A stretch of DNA of 19,149 bases from an uncultured Faecalibacterium sp. (GTDB taxonomy: Bacteria > Bacillota > Clostridia > Oscillospirales > Ruminococcaceae): positions 1 to 19,149 of the forward strand of contig CAKSZU010000035.1 of the NCBI GenBank assembly GCA_934526125.1, given 5' to 3'. The position numbers were made by a program, and so were the translations under genes. Shown piece by piece: positions 7,206-14,470 of the stretch. Below the pieces are notes generated by a model. The model had not been told where the DNA came from. It did no database searches and was given only the letters and a program-made list of their open reading frames with translations. Position 1 is the first letter of the stretch; each line of letters opens with the position of its first letter.

Positions 7206-8122
7206 AGGGTATCCCCCATTTTCAGCCGCAGGCCCGCCGCAAAGGAGGTGCCGTCCATGGGCTTTTTGCCCTCCGGCACCACATGGAGCAGCTGGACCGC
7301 GCCCTCGCCGCAGGCTACGGTCAGGGGCTTTGTGGCCAGCACAGTGCCCGGAGCCTCGCCGTTGGAAGCCGCCATGCGGCACTCGGTCACCTTGACCTTT
7401 TTGCCGCCGGAAGTCATGAACCAGGCCATAGGCCAGGGGTTCATGCCCCGCACCCAGTTATGGATGTGTTCTGCGGAGTCGGTCAGATGGAACTCAGCCA
7501 TCTCCTTGTCCAGCATGGGGGCCAGCGTTGCCTTGTCATGCTCCTGGGGCTGCGGGGTCAGGGTCCCGGCTTCCAGCCGGGGCACCGTCTCACAGAGGAC
7601 CCGGGCTCCCACGGCGGTGACCCGGTCGAACAGTTCGCCGCTGGTCTCCTCGGGGTCGATGGCGATCTTCTCACAGACCAGCACATCGCCGGTGTCCAGA
7701 CCCTCGTCCATCTGCATGATGGAAACGCCGGTCTCGGCATCGCCGTTCAGCACAGACCACTGGACCGGGGCGCTGCCGCGGTACTTCGGCAGCAGGGAGA
7801 CGTGGAGGTTGATGCAGCCGTACTTCGGGATCTCCAGCACCGACTTTGGCAGGATGCAGCCGTAGGCCACCACCACGATCAGCTCCGGGGCCAGTGCGCG
7901 GATGTTGGCATCCTCGCCGCCGTCCCGCAGGGTGCGGGGCTGGAACACCGGGGTCCCGTGTTCCAGCGCCACTTCCTTGACCGGGGGTGCAGTCAGAACC
8001 TGCTTGCGGCCCACCGGCTTATCCCGCCGGGTATAGACCCCGCAGATCTCATGGCCTGCCGCGTACAGCGCCTTCAGGCACTCGGCGGCAATATCCGGGG
8101 TCCCCATGAACAGAATGCGCAT
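7202..8122 (-). CDS. fmt: Methionyl-tRNA formyltransferase
   Basis: This 306-residue protein formylates initiator Met-tRNA using 10-formyltetrahydrofolate. The N-terminal Rossmann domain begins MRILFMGTPDIAAECLKAL. The catalytic segment INLHVSLLPKYRG followed by SAPVQW carries the Asn and His of the active site, and the catalytic Asp lies in EGLDTGDVL. The C-terminal OB-like tRNA-binding domain (about 205-306) is complete. Start and stop are tightly packed: the ATG shares its A with the def stop codon (TAATG), and the TGA overlaps the rsmB GTG. This places formylation and deformylation in one transcript, as in most bacteria. Confidence 0.97.
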   Translation of the reverse strand: MRILFMGTPDIAAECLKALYAAGHEICGVYTRRDKPVGRKQVLTAPPVKEVALEHGTPVFQPRTLRDGGEDANIRALAPELIVVVAYGCILPKSVLEIPKYGCINLHVSLLPKYRGSAPVQWSVLNGDAETGVSIMQMDEGLDTGDVLVCEKIAIDPEETSGELFDRVTAVGARVLCETVPRLEAGTLTPQPQEHDKATLAPMLDKEMAEFHLTDSAEHIHNWVRGMNPWPMAWFMTSGGKKVKVTECRMAASNGEAPGTVLATKPLTVACGEGAVQLLHVVPEGKKPMDGTSFAAGLRLKMGDTL

Positions 8123-8658
8123 TACTTGTTTCCTTTCGCTTCGCGGGCAGCCTTCTTGCCCTCTTCGGTGTCCTCATAGAAATAATCGCTGGACTCCATG
8201 ATGGTGACGCCGTCCAGATGATCGTTCTCGTGCTGGATGCAGCGGGCCAGCAGGTCCTCGGCTTCCAGCTCGAACCAGTTGCCGCGGCGGTCCTGCGCCC
8301 GCACCTTGACGGCCACCGGGCGGGTCACGGCACCGTTATGGCCGGGGAAGGACAGGCAGCCCTCATAGGCGGTCTCCTCTTCCTCGGAGACTGCCAGGAT
8401 CTCCGGGTTCACGAAATCGATGAACTTGTACTCGTAATCCTCGGGGATCTCCTCCGGTGCATCGGTGGTGTCCCACACCACGAACAGGCGGCGCAGCATG
8501 CCCACCTGGGGGCCGGCCAGACCCACGCCGTCGGCGGCGATCATGGTCTCGCGCATGTCGTCCAGCAGGGTGGCCAGACGGTCATCAAAATTGGTCACGG
8601 GACGGCAGACCTTGTTCAGGATGGGGTCGCCTTCCTTTACGATATTGCGGATAGCCAT
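8122..8658 (-). CDS. def: Peptide deformylase
   Basis: This 178-residue metalloenzyme removes the formyl group from nascent polypeptides. All three family motifs are present: GVGLAGPQVG (44-53), EGCLSFPG (99-106) with metal ligand Cys101, and QHENDHLDG (142-150) with ligands His143 and His147 and catalytic Glu144. Motif 1 has Gly-Pro where many enzymes read Ala-x, a common variation. The acidic, lysine-rich C-terminal tail (about 155-178) is typical of Firmicute type 1 enzymes. The ATG at 8658 has GGAGG 7 nt upstream. The gene lies 36 bp after priA and is coupled to fmt. Confidence 0.96.
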   Translation of the reverse strand: MAIRNIVKEGDPILNKVCRPVTNFDDRLATLLDDMRETMIAADGVGLAGPQVGMLRRLFVVWDTTDAPEEIPEDYEYKFIDFVNPEILAVSEEEETAYEGCLSFPGHNGAVTRPVAVKVRAQDRRGNWFELEAEDLLARCIQHENDHLDGVTIMESSDYFYEDTEEGKKAAREAKGNK

Positions 8659-8694
8659 ATTGGTACCTCCAAAATATGATATGATGTTTTTATT

Positions 8695-10956
8695 TCAGAT
8701 CTCGCCGTCCGAATGCAGGTCCACCACCACGGTGGCCTTTGACGGCAGCTTTTCCTGCTCATAGAGGGCCAGCGTTTCCCGGATCAGATCCCGGAAGCGG
8801 CGGTCATTGCGGCATTTGACGGTAAGCTTATAACGGTAGGAATCGTTGATCTTTTCAATGCTGCCCGGGGCAGGGCCCAGCACCCGGAGGGGCAGGTCGG
8901 GCTGTTTTGCCGCCTGCTGCGCCAGCAGCGCCGAGAAGCGGGCTGCCGCACGGGCCACCTCGATCTCCTTCGGCCCGGCAAATCCCACGACGCACAGGCT
9001 GCAGAAGGGCGGGTAGAGCCCCAGTTTCCGGTAACTGATCTCCTGCTCGAAGAACGCATCGTAATCCTGCGCGGCGGCAAGGTTCAGCACCGGGTTGTCC
9101 GGGTCGGTGGTCTGGATGATGGCATAGCCCGGGTCCTTTGCCCGGCCGCTCCGCCCCACCACCTGCGTGATGAGACTGAACACGGTCTCGTAGGCCCGGA
9201 AGCCCTGGGCAAACAGCAGCGAGTCGATGCCCAGCACTCCCACCAGCGTCACATCCTCAAAATCCAGCCCCTTGGCCACCATCTGGGTGCCCACCATGAG
9301 ATCATATTCGTGGCGGGCAAACCGGGCCAGCAGCTTTTCGTGGGCGTCTTTGGCGGCGGTGGAGTCCTGATCCATCCGCAGGATGCGCGCCGTGGGGAAC
9401 AGCTCTGCCAGCTCCTCCTCGGCTTTCTGGGTGCCGAAGCCCCGGTACTGCAGCGTTCCGCCGCAGGCCGGGCATTTCTGGGGCGGCGGGTCGAGCTGGG
9501 TGCCGCAGTAGTGGCACAGCAGCTTGTGCGCCGACTTGTGGTAGACCATGGGCACACTGCATCTGGGACACTTGAGTACTTCCCGGCAGTCCTCGCACTG
9601 GGCCACAGTCTGGTAGCCCCGGCGGTTCAGCAGAAGGATGGTCTGCTTCCCCGCCTCCAGATTCTTCCGGATGGCATCTTCCAGCGCAAGGCTGATCTCG
9701 CGGGGGTTGCCGGAGGCCAGTTCCGCCCGCATATCCACGATCTGCACCATGGGCAGCGGGTTGCCGCCGTAGCGTTTGGTCAGCTGCACCAGCTGGGTGC
9801 GGCCGTGCCGGGCCGTATAATAGCTCTCGGTGCTGGGGGTCGCACTGGCCAGCAGCAGCAGGGCACCGTTTTCCGCTGCCCGCTGCCGGGCCACCTCATG
9901 GGCCGAGTAGCGGGGCGCGGACTCAGAGCGGTAGGTGTGTTCCTGCTCCTCATCGATGATGATCAGGCCGATGTTTTCCAGCGGCGAAAAGATGGCGCTG
10001 CGGGTGCCCACCACGATGTCCGCGCCGCCGTCCTGGATCATCTGCCACTGCAGCAGCCGCTCGGTATGGTTGAGGGCCGAGTGCTGCACCGCCACCTGCT
10101 TGCCGAACTGGCTTTTCAGCCGCAGGATCATCTGGGGGGTCAGGCTGATCTCCGGCACAAGGACCAGCGCCCGCCGCCCCTGTTCCAGACAATGCTCGAT
10201 CAGCTTGAGAAAGACCAGCGTCTTTCCGCTGCCGGTGACGCCGTAGAGCAGGGCCGAATGCGGGGCGGTATCTTCCAGCGCAGGCAGCAGAGCCTCGTAG
10301 GCCGCCTGCTGCTCCTCCGTCAGGAGGATGGGCTCGTTTTTCAGCGGGATGTTGGAATACAGGTCGATGGATTTGTTCACCTTGCTGCATTCCAGCACAC
10401 CTTTGGCGCAGAGATTGTCCAGCACCGCCCGGCTGATGCCTTTTTCCTCCAGCTCCGGGAGGGTGCGCTCTCCCCCGGTCAGAAGGGTCACCGCCGCCAG
10501 CTGCTTTGCCGTCGGCTTCGGCTTGGCGGGCAGCTGTCCCACCAGCCGGTATGCGTTCTCGGTGTGGCGGGTGAGCTGCTTGTGCAGCACCGGGGTCACC
10601 CCGTCTGCCGCCACGGCAGGCTTGTACTGGGCCCCGTAGGGGATCACGGCCTTGACGGCTTCGTACCAGGTGCAGAAGGTGCGCTCCTTCAAAAACTGCA
10701 CCAGCCGCAGCAGTTCCGGGGTCAGGCAGGCGGAAGCCGGGGCCACGTCAAAGAGATACTTCAGTTTAGAGTTCTCCGGCTCGGCATCGCAGGCCAGCAC
10801 CACGCCCATCCGGGCGCGGCTGCCCCGGCCGAAGGGCACCAGCACCATGCTGCCCAGCCGGACCGTTTCCTGCTGGTCCGGCATGACGGCATAGGTATAG
10901 AGTTTATCGAAGTGAAAGGTCGCGTTGCTCACGGCAACGCCCACCGTTTTTGGCAT
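8695..10956 (-). CDS. priA: Primosomal replication-restart helicase PriA
   Basis: This 753-residue 3'-to-5' DNA helicase reloads the replisome at stalled forks. It has the N-terminal 3'-end-binding domain and winged-helix region (1-200), Walker A GVTGSGKT (239-246) and Walker B IIIDEEQEH (332-340). The zinc-binding insert has eight cysteines (454, 457, 463, 466, 481, 484, 495, 498). Helicase motifs V-VI follow (VGTQMVAKGLDFEDVTLVG and TQVVGRSGRA), then the C-terminal domain. The DEAD-box-like motif reads DEEQ instead of the common DEEH. The ATG at 10956 has GGAGGAG about 8 nt upstream and lies 19 bp after gmk. In B. subtilis rpoZ and coaBC separate gmk and priA; neither is here. Confidence 0.97.
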   Translation of the reverse strand: MPKTVGVAVSNATFHFDKLYTYAVMPDQQETVRLGSMVLVPFGRGSRARMGVVLACDAEPENSKLKYLFDVAPASACLTPELLRLVQFLKERTFCTWYEAVKAVIPYGAQYKPAVAADGVTPVLHKQLTRHTENAYRLVGQLPAKPKPTAKQLAAVTLLTGGERTLPELEEKGISRAVLDNLCAKGVLECSKVNKSIDLYSNIPLKNEPILLTEEQQAAYEALLPALEDTAPHSALLYGVTGSGKTLVFLKLIEHCLEQGRRALVLVPEISLTPQMILRLKSQFGKQVAVQHSALNHTERLLQWQMIQDGGADIVVGTRSAIFSPLENIGLIIIDEEQEHTYRSESAPRYSAHEVARQRAAENGALLLLASATPSTESYYTARHGRTQLVQLTKRYGGNPLPMVQIVDMRAELASGNPREISLALEDAIRKNLEAGKQTILLLNRRGYQTVAQCEDCREVLKCPRCSVPMVYHKSAHKLLCHYCGTQLDPPPQKCPACGGTLQYRGFGTQKAEEELAELFPTARILRMDQDSTAAKDAHEKLLARFARHEYDLMVGTQMVAKGLDFEDVTLVGVLGIDSLLFAQGFRAYETVFSLITQVVGRSGRAKDPGYAIIQTTDPDNPVLNLAAAQDYDAFFEQEISYRKLGLYPPFCSLCVVGFAGPKEIEVARAAARFSALLAQQAAKQPDLPLRVLGPAPGSIEKINDSYRYKLTVKCRNDRRFRDLIRETLALYEQEKLPSKATVVVDLHSDGEI

Positions 10957-10975
10957 TCAGGCAGCTCCTCCGGGA

Positions 10976-11551
10976 TCAGTTTTCGAGACCGGTGCGCTGG
11001 CAGATCACACGGTACAGTTCTGCCGCACAGGTCTCTACCTCATTGTTGACCAATTTCAAGGTGAATTGATCCTGCTGGGCCAGTTCATCCCGGGCGATGC
11101 GCAGCCGCTCGCGGATGCTCTCTTCCGTCTCGGTCCCGCGGCCGCGCAGGCGGCGCTCCAGCTCCTCCACAGAGGGGGGCAGCAGGAACACGGTGGTGGC
11201 ACCGGGGTACATCCGGCGGATGTTGGCCGCGCCGTGGACATCGATGACCATGACCACCAGTTTCCCGGCGTCCAGCCGCTTGTTGATCTCCTCCCGCAGG
11301 GTGCCGTAGTAGTTGCCGTTGAAATAGTTGTGTTCCACCACCTGATCTTCTGCGATCAGCTGCTGGAACTGCTCCTTGGTGCGGTAATAATAGTCCACTC
11401 CCTCCCGCTCACCGGGGCGGGGCGCACGGGTGGTGGCAGAGACCGTCTTTTCGATTTCCGGATGGGCCTTGCGCAGGGCGCTCACCACGCTGTCTTTTCC
11501 GGTACCGGCGGCACCGGAGACCACAAACAGATACTTTTCATTTTCCTTCAT
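10976..11551 (-). CDS. gmk: Guanylate kinase
   Basis: This 191-residue protein phosphorylates GMP to GDP using ATP. The phosphate-binding loop is GAAGTGKDS (13-21), the GMP-binding segment is SATTRAPRPGEREGVDYYY (from residue 38), and the lid/core signature VEHNYFNGNYYGT follows. The length is close to the usual 200 residues. The P-loop is unusual: the family norm is GPSGxGKG[ST], and here Pro-Ser is replaced by Ala-Ala and the Gly after Lys19 by Asp. The other substrate-binding residues look intact, so I expect a functional enzyme. The ATG is 1 bp from the remA stop and its GGAGGAG lies inside remA, showing tight coupling. Confidence 0.94.
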   Translation of the reverse strand: MKENEKYLFVVSGAAGTGKDSVVSALRKAHPEIEKTVSATTRAPRPGEREGVDYYYRTKEQFQQLIAEDQVVEHNYFNGNYYGTLREEINKRLDAGKLVVMVIDVHGAANIRRMYPGATTVFLLPPSVEELERRLRGRGTETEESIRERLRIARDELAQQDQFTLKLVNNEVETCAAELYRVICQRTGLEN

Positions 11552-11552
11552 C

Positions 11553-11822
11553 TTACTGCTCCTCCTCTGTTACTGTTCTGCCCTCAGCCTGCCCGGCGGC
11601 ACGGCCGGCCAGCGTTTCCGGCTGCAGGGCCGAAAGAACCACATGATCGGAGTCCATGATGAGTACGGCCCGGGTGCTGCGGCCATAGGAGGCATCGATG
11701 AGCATTCCCCGCTCCCGGGCCTCCTTGACCAGACGCTTGACCGGTGCCGAGTCGGGGCTGACCACAGCCACCACCCGGCCTGCACTGACCAGATTGCCAA
11801 AGCCGATGTTGATAAGCTTCAT
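11553..11822 (-). CDS. remA: RemA-like DNA-binding regulator (DUF370)
   Basis: This 89-residue protein matches the RemA/YlzA family almost throughout: [58 protein letters not shown] and LQPET. In B. subtilis RemA is a ring-forming DNA-binding protein that activates biofilm-matrix and osmoprotection genes. In Clostridia the targets are largely unknown. The C-terminal 15-20 residues after LQPET are variable and acidic. The ATG at 11822 has GGAGGG four nt upstream and lies 28 bp after yicC. The yicC-remA-gmk order is the conserved Firmicute one. Confidence 0.95.
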   Translation of the reverse strand: MKLINIGFGNLVSAGRVVAVVSPDSAPVKRLVKEARERGMLIDASYGRSTRAVLIMDSDHVVLSALQPETLAGRAAGQAEGRTVTEEEQ

Positions 11823-11850
11823 TGTTCCCTCCGATCCCTGAAAAAGCCGG

Positions 11851-12729
11851 TCACTCCAGATTCTGGATCTGCTCGCGGATCTTCTCGATCTCCGCCTTCA
11901 TATCCACCACGATGCGTGTGATATCCAGATCCTGGCACTTGGAACCGATGGTGTTCGTCTCGCGGTTCAGTTCCTGGGTCAGGAAGTCCAGCTTGCGGCC
12001 CACCGGCTCGTCCAGCTCCAGAATGGAGCGGTACTGTGCGATGTGGCTGCGCAGCCGCACGGTCTCCTCGTCCACCGCCGTCTTGTCGCCGAAGATGGCG
12101 GCCTCGGTCAGGACACGGGCATCGTCGATGTTCCGGTCCTCCAGAATGACCTTGAGCTTTTCGTACAGGCGGTTGGTATAGGCCTCCACCCGGCCTGCGC
12201 TCAGGGTCTCCACCCGGCCCACGCACTCTTCCAGGAAGCACAGGCGGTTCTCCACGTCGGCCTTCATCTTGGCACCCTCGGCGGCCCGCATCTCCACGAA
12301 GCGGTCCAGTGCCTGGGCGGTGACGGCGGAAACGTCCTCCCACAGCTGCTCCTCGTCCACATCGGCGTGGCGGGTGGTCAGCACATCCGGGAACCGGGCG
12401 ATCAGGCTGGCCGTGGTGTCGTTCTTGACCATCAGCTGCTCCGAAAGATCCCGCAGCGCCTGCTGGTAGCTCCGGGCCAGCTCCTGGTTCACCGCCACCA
12501 CGGTATCGGCGGCGTCCACGTTCTGCACCGTCAGGCTCAGCTCCACCTTGCCGCGGGTCACCCGCTCGTTCAGCTGCTTTTTCAGGCGGCTGTCCATGTA
12601 GCTGCAGGTGCGCGGCATCCGGGAAGAATACTCAAAGTACCGGGAATTGACGCTGCGCAGCTCCACCGTGATCTCGCGGCCGTTGCGGACAGCAGTTCCC
12701 CGGCCAAAACCGGTCATACTCAAAATCAT
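11851..12729 (-). CDS. yicC: YicC/YloC-family endoribonuclease
   Basis: This 292-residue protein belongs to the YicC family, metal-dependent endoribonucleases; E. coli YicC is linked to sRNA turnover. The signature beginning [11 protein letters not shown], the SVNSRYFEY segment after it and the ending QNLE are all present. The C-terminal part contains the conserved [20 protein letters not shown], with the following IGSKCQD continuing the motif. The frame also opens at a TTG at 12750, but the ATG at 12729 has GAGGA 7 nt upstream and matches the family N-terminus and length. It is the first gene of the 12-kb reverse operon, with a predicted leader of about 93 nt. Confidence 0.95.
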   Translation of the reverse strand: MILSMTGFGRGTAVRNGREITVELRSVNSRYFEYSSRMPRTCSYMDSRLKKQLNERVTRGKVELSLTVQNVDAADTVVAVNQELARSYQQALRDLSEQLMVKNDTTASLIARFPDVLTTRHADVDEEQLWEDVSAVTAQALDRFVEMRAAEGAKMKADVENRLCFLEECVGRVETLSAGRVEAYTNRLYEKLKVILEDRNIDDARVLTEAAIFGDKTAVDEETVRLRSHIAQYRSILELDEPVGRKLDFLTQELNRETNTIGSKCQDLDITRIVVDMKAEIEKIREQIQNLE

Positions 12730-12773
12730 GCTGTTTTCCTCGTTCGACAAAGGTTTTTTGCGGACAATTTACG

Positions 12774-12823
12774 GTATATGTATCCGCTTTGGGGCACACA
12801 GACCCATGTTACGATACATATAC
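12774..12823 (-). repeat. 11-bp perfect inverted repeat in the yicC operon leader
   Basis: Arms at 12774-12784 and 12813-12823 (GTATATGTATC and its exact complement) are separated by 28 bp. With the promoter proposed at 12829-12857 the transcript would start near 12822, so the first arm would form the very 5' end of the mRNA. The structure could be a 5' protective stem-loop. Alternatively, it could be paired DNA sites about 40 bp apart between the divergent yicC and tetR promoters. Confidence 0.7.
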
Positions 12824-12828
12824 TATAT

Positions 12829-12857
12829 ATTTTACTCTGCCGCCCTTTTTTTTGCAA
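12829..12857 (-). promoter_or_regulatory. Sigma-A-type promoter of the yicC-spoVM operon
   Basis: On the reverse strand, TTGCAA (12852-12857) is separated by exactly 17 bp from TAAAAT (12829-12834). Upstream of the -35 lies an A/T-rich stretch that could act as an UP element. The predicted start is near 12822. It is the only convincing promoter seen for the 13-gene run. Confidence 0.75.
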
Positions 12858-12890
12858 GCAAAGCGGCGAAAAAAATCTATTTTACCCCCC

Positions 12891-12919
12891 TTGACAAAGA
12901 GCAGGAAGGTCGCTATACT
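12891..12919 (+). promoter_or_regulatory. Consensus sigma-A promoter of the tetR-family gene
   Basis: TTGACA (12891-12896), a 17-bp spacer and TATACT (12914-12919) form a near-perfect promoter. The predicted start is near 12926, immediately before the operator-like palindrome, so a bound repressor would block it. Confidence 0.92.
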
Positions 12920-12926
12920 ATGCATC

Positions 12927-12947
12927 GTGAACAATGTTCATGTTGAG
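12927..12947 (+). promoter_or_regulatory. Operator-like element O1 (tetR autoregulation)
   Basis: The core TGAACA-A-TGTTCA (12928-12940) is a perfect 6-bp inverted repeat around one base. It overlaps the predicted transcription start. A 21-bp stretch (12927-12947) recurs with only two differences at 13564-13584, upstream of the next gene. A regulator binding its own promoter at such a palindrome is typical of the TetR family. Confidence 0.8.
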
Positions 12948-12967
12948 GAGGTGATCACACGAATCCG

Positions 12968-13522
12968 ATGGCAACGTCCAAGGCGGAGATCCTGAAAACG
13001 AGCCGGGTCCTCATCCAGCAGAATGGATGGGAAGCGGTCAACATCCGTGCTGTGGCAGCAGCCTGCGGGGTATCCGTGGGATGCATCTACAACTACTTTG
13101 GTTCCAAGACCGAACTGATGAGCGCGGCGGTAGAAAGCATCTGGAGCGATATCTTCCGCCACCCGGACGACCCGGCGGTGTTTGAGGATACCCTGTCCTG
13201 CATCCGCTGGATGTACCGGCAGATGGAGTACGGCTCTGAGCAGTACCCCGGCTTCTTCACCCACCACGCGCTCGGCTTTGTGCAGCAGGATACCGCCGAT
13301 GGAAAGCAGCAGATGCGGCAGACCTGGCAGCACATTCTGGATGCGCTGACCATGGTGCTGACCAGAGACAAAAAGATCCGGCCAGACGCATTTACAGAGC
13401 AGTTCACCCGCCATAAATTTGCGGGCATCCTGTTCTCCCTCATGCTTTCTGCCGTGGTGCAGCAGGATTTTGACCCCACAACGGTACTAGAGATCATCCG
13501 CAGGACCATTTATGAAGTGTAA
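12968..13522 (+). CDS. TetR/AcrR-family transcriptional regulator
   Basis: This 184-residue protein has an N-terminal TetR DNA-binding domain (about 8-55) with the recognisable helix-turn-helix NIRAVAAACGVSVGCIYNYF, then GSKTELMSA. The C-terminal ligand-binding part (about 60-184) is all-helical and not assignable to a ligand class. Its likely job is to repress itself and the following membrane-protein gene, because nearly identical operator elements precede both. The ribosome binding site AGGAGGTGATC (12946-12956) is unusually complete. Measured from its GGAGG core, however, the ATG is 16 nt away, longer than usual. No in-frame ATG, GTG or TTG lies between, so I kept the ATG at 12968. It is divergent from yicC. 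Confidence 0.93.
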   Translation: MATSKAEILKTSRVLIQQNGWEAVNIRAVAAACGVSVGCIYNYFGSKTELMSAAVESIWSDIFRHPDDPAVFEDTLSCIRWMYRQMEYGSEQYPGFFTHHALGFVQQDTADGKQQMRQTWQHILDALTMVLTRDKKIRPDAFTEQFTRHKFAGILFSLMLSAVVQQDFDPTTVLEIIRRTIYEV

Positions 13523-13528
13523 AAAACA

Positions 13529-13553
13529 TCCCACAGCTTTGTGGGAGTTTTTT
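13529..13553 (+). terminator. Intrinsic terminator of the tetR-family gene
   Basis: A perfect 7-bp stem (TCCCACA at 13529-13535 with TGTGGGA at 13540-13546) and a 4-nt loop are followed by G and six T. It starts 7 bp after the stop codon, so the next gene probably has its own promoter or depends on read-through. Confidence 0.88.
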
Positions 13554-13563
13554 ACAGTCAAAA

Positions 13564-13584
13564 GTGAACAGCGTTCATGTTGAG
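13564..13584 (+). promoter_or_regulatory. Operator-like element O2 upstream of the membrane-protein gene
   Basis: This is a second copy of the 21-bp element found at the tetR promoter, differing at two central positions. Its core is TGAAC-AGC-GTTCA (13565-13577). No convincing -35/-10 pair is visible around it. The best I see is TACAGT (13553-13558), with only a CCCACA 17 bp before it, and that overlaps the terminator. The rest of this gap (13585-13700) shows no further control element. Confidence 0.75.
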
Positions 13585-13712
13585 TGCTGTGGAGTATCTC
13601 CCCCAGCATTCCACCCACGGCAGCCTGCACATCACAACGATGCAGTCCGGCTGGCAGCCGCTGACCGGATCGCGATAGAGCAGCAAACCAACCGTAAAGG
13701 AGCAACATTTTT

Positions 13713-14387
13713 ATGAGAGCAATCATTGAGACCGTTTTCGACATCTTCTATCTGGTCGCCGTGCTGACCGTAGGCATCCGCATGATCCGCGGCAGCAAGG
13801 CTGGCACCCAGTTCCGCCTGTTCGGCCTGATGGCCGTGATGCTGGGTGCAGGTGACGCCTTCCATCTGGTGCCCCGTGCCCTGGCACTGTGCACCACCGG
13901 CCTGGAGAACTACGCTATGCCTCTGGGCCTGGGCAAGTGGATCACCTCTGTGACCATGACCGTGTTCTATGTACTGCTGTACTACGTCTGGCGCAAGCGC
14001 TACCAGATCGAGGGCCAGAAGGACCTGACCATTGCCGTGTACACCCTTTCTGCCATACGTATCGTGCTGTGCATGATGCCGCAGAACCAGTGGCTGACCA
14101 ACCACACCCCGCTGACCTGGGGCATCCTGCGCAACATCCCCTTTGCACTGCTGGGCCTGCTGATCATCGTGCTGTTCTACCACAGCGCCAAGGAACACAA
14201 GGATCAGGCTTTCCGCTGGATGTGGCTGACCATCGTGCTGAGCTTCGGCTTCTATATCCCGGTGGTGCTGTGGGCAGATGTCAACCCCCTGATCGGTATG
14301 CTGATGATCCCCAAGACCTGCGCCTACGTCTGGACCGTGCTGATCGGCTACAACGCCATGAAGGCTGAGAACGGCAAGAACAACTGA
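13713..14387 (+). CDS. Uncharacterised seven-helix membrane protein
   Basis: The function is not recognised. The 224-residue protein has seven hydrophobic segments (about 4-25, 34-53, 75-93, 105-122, 135-157, 167-187 and 191-213) with short loops, so it is an integral membrane protein. Distinctive motifs are GAGDAFHLVPR (45-55), GLGKWITSVTMTVFYVLLYY (72-91), MMPQNQW (121-127) and RNIPFALLGLL. From memory, similar proteins with the DAFHLxPR motif occur in other gut Clostridia. The conserved His, Asp and Arg in or near helix 2 could form a polar site. No transporter or enzyme signature is evident. AAAGGAG lies 10 nt before the ATG at 13713. The operator shared with the upstream TetR regulator suggests induction by that regulator's ligand. 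Confidence 0.85.
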   Translation: MRAIIETVFDIFYLVAVLTVGIRMIRGSKAGTQFRLFGLMAVMLGAGDAFHLVPRALALCTTGLENYAMPLGLGKWITSVTMTVFYVLLYYVWRKRYQIEGQKDLTIAVYTLSAIRIVLCMMPQNQWLTNHTPLTWGILRNIPFALLGLLIIVLFYHSAKEHKDQAFRWMWLTIVLSFGFYIPVVLWADVNPLIGMLMIPKTCAYVWTVLIGYNAMKAENGKNN

Positions 14388-14410
14388 GACCTGCCGGAGC
14401 GAAAAGTATA

Positions 14411-14459
14411 AAAACAAAAAGAAGGGGCTGCTGCATCAAATGGTGCAGCAACCCCTTCT
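14411..14459 (-). terminator. Intrinsic terminator of the carboxyltransferase operon
   Basis: A 16-bp stem (14420-14435 with 14444-14459, one mismatch) has an 8-nt loop. On the reverse strand it is followed by TTTTTGTTTT, so it ends the oadA-side operon. It also lies 32 bp after the forward membrane-protein gene and may stop that transcript too, though the forward side is less T-rich. Confidence 0.9.
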
Positions 14460-14470
14460 GGTATTATGAT

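Noticed and set aside
7206..7382. 59-codon N-terminal extension of rsmB
   Set aside because: It lies inside fmt in another frame; the GTG overlapping the fmt stop gives the normal family start.
12928..12940. Possible LexA/DinR (SOS) box at O1 (GAAC...GTTC)
   Set aside because: DinR sites need four bases between GAAC and GTTC; both copies here have three, and both sit with a TetR-family gene rather than repair genes.
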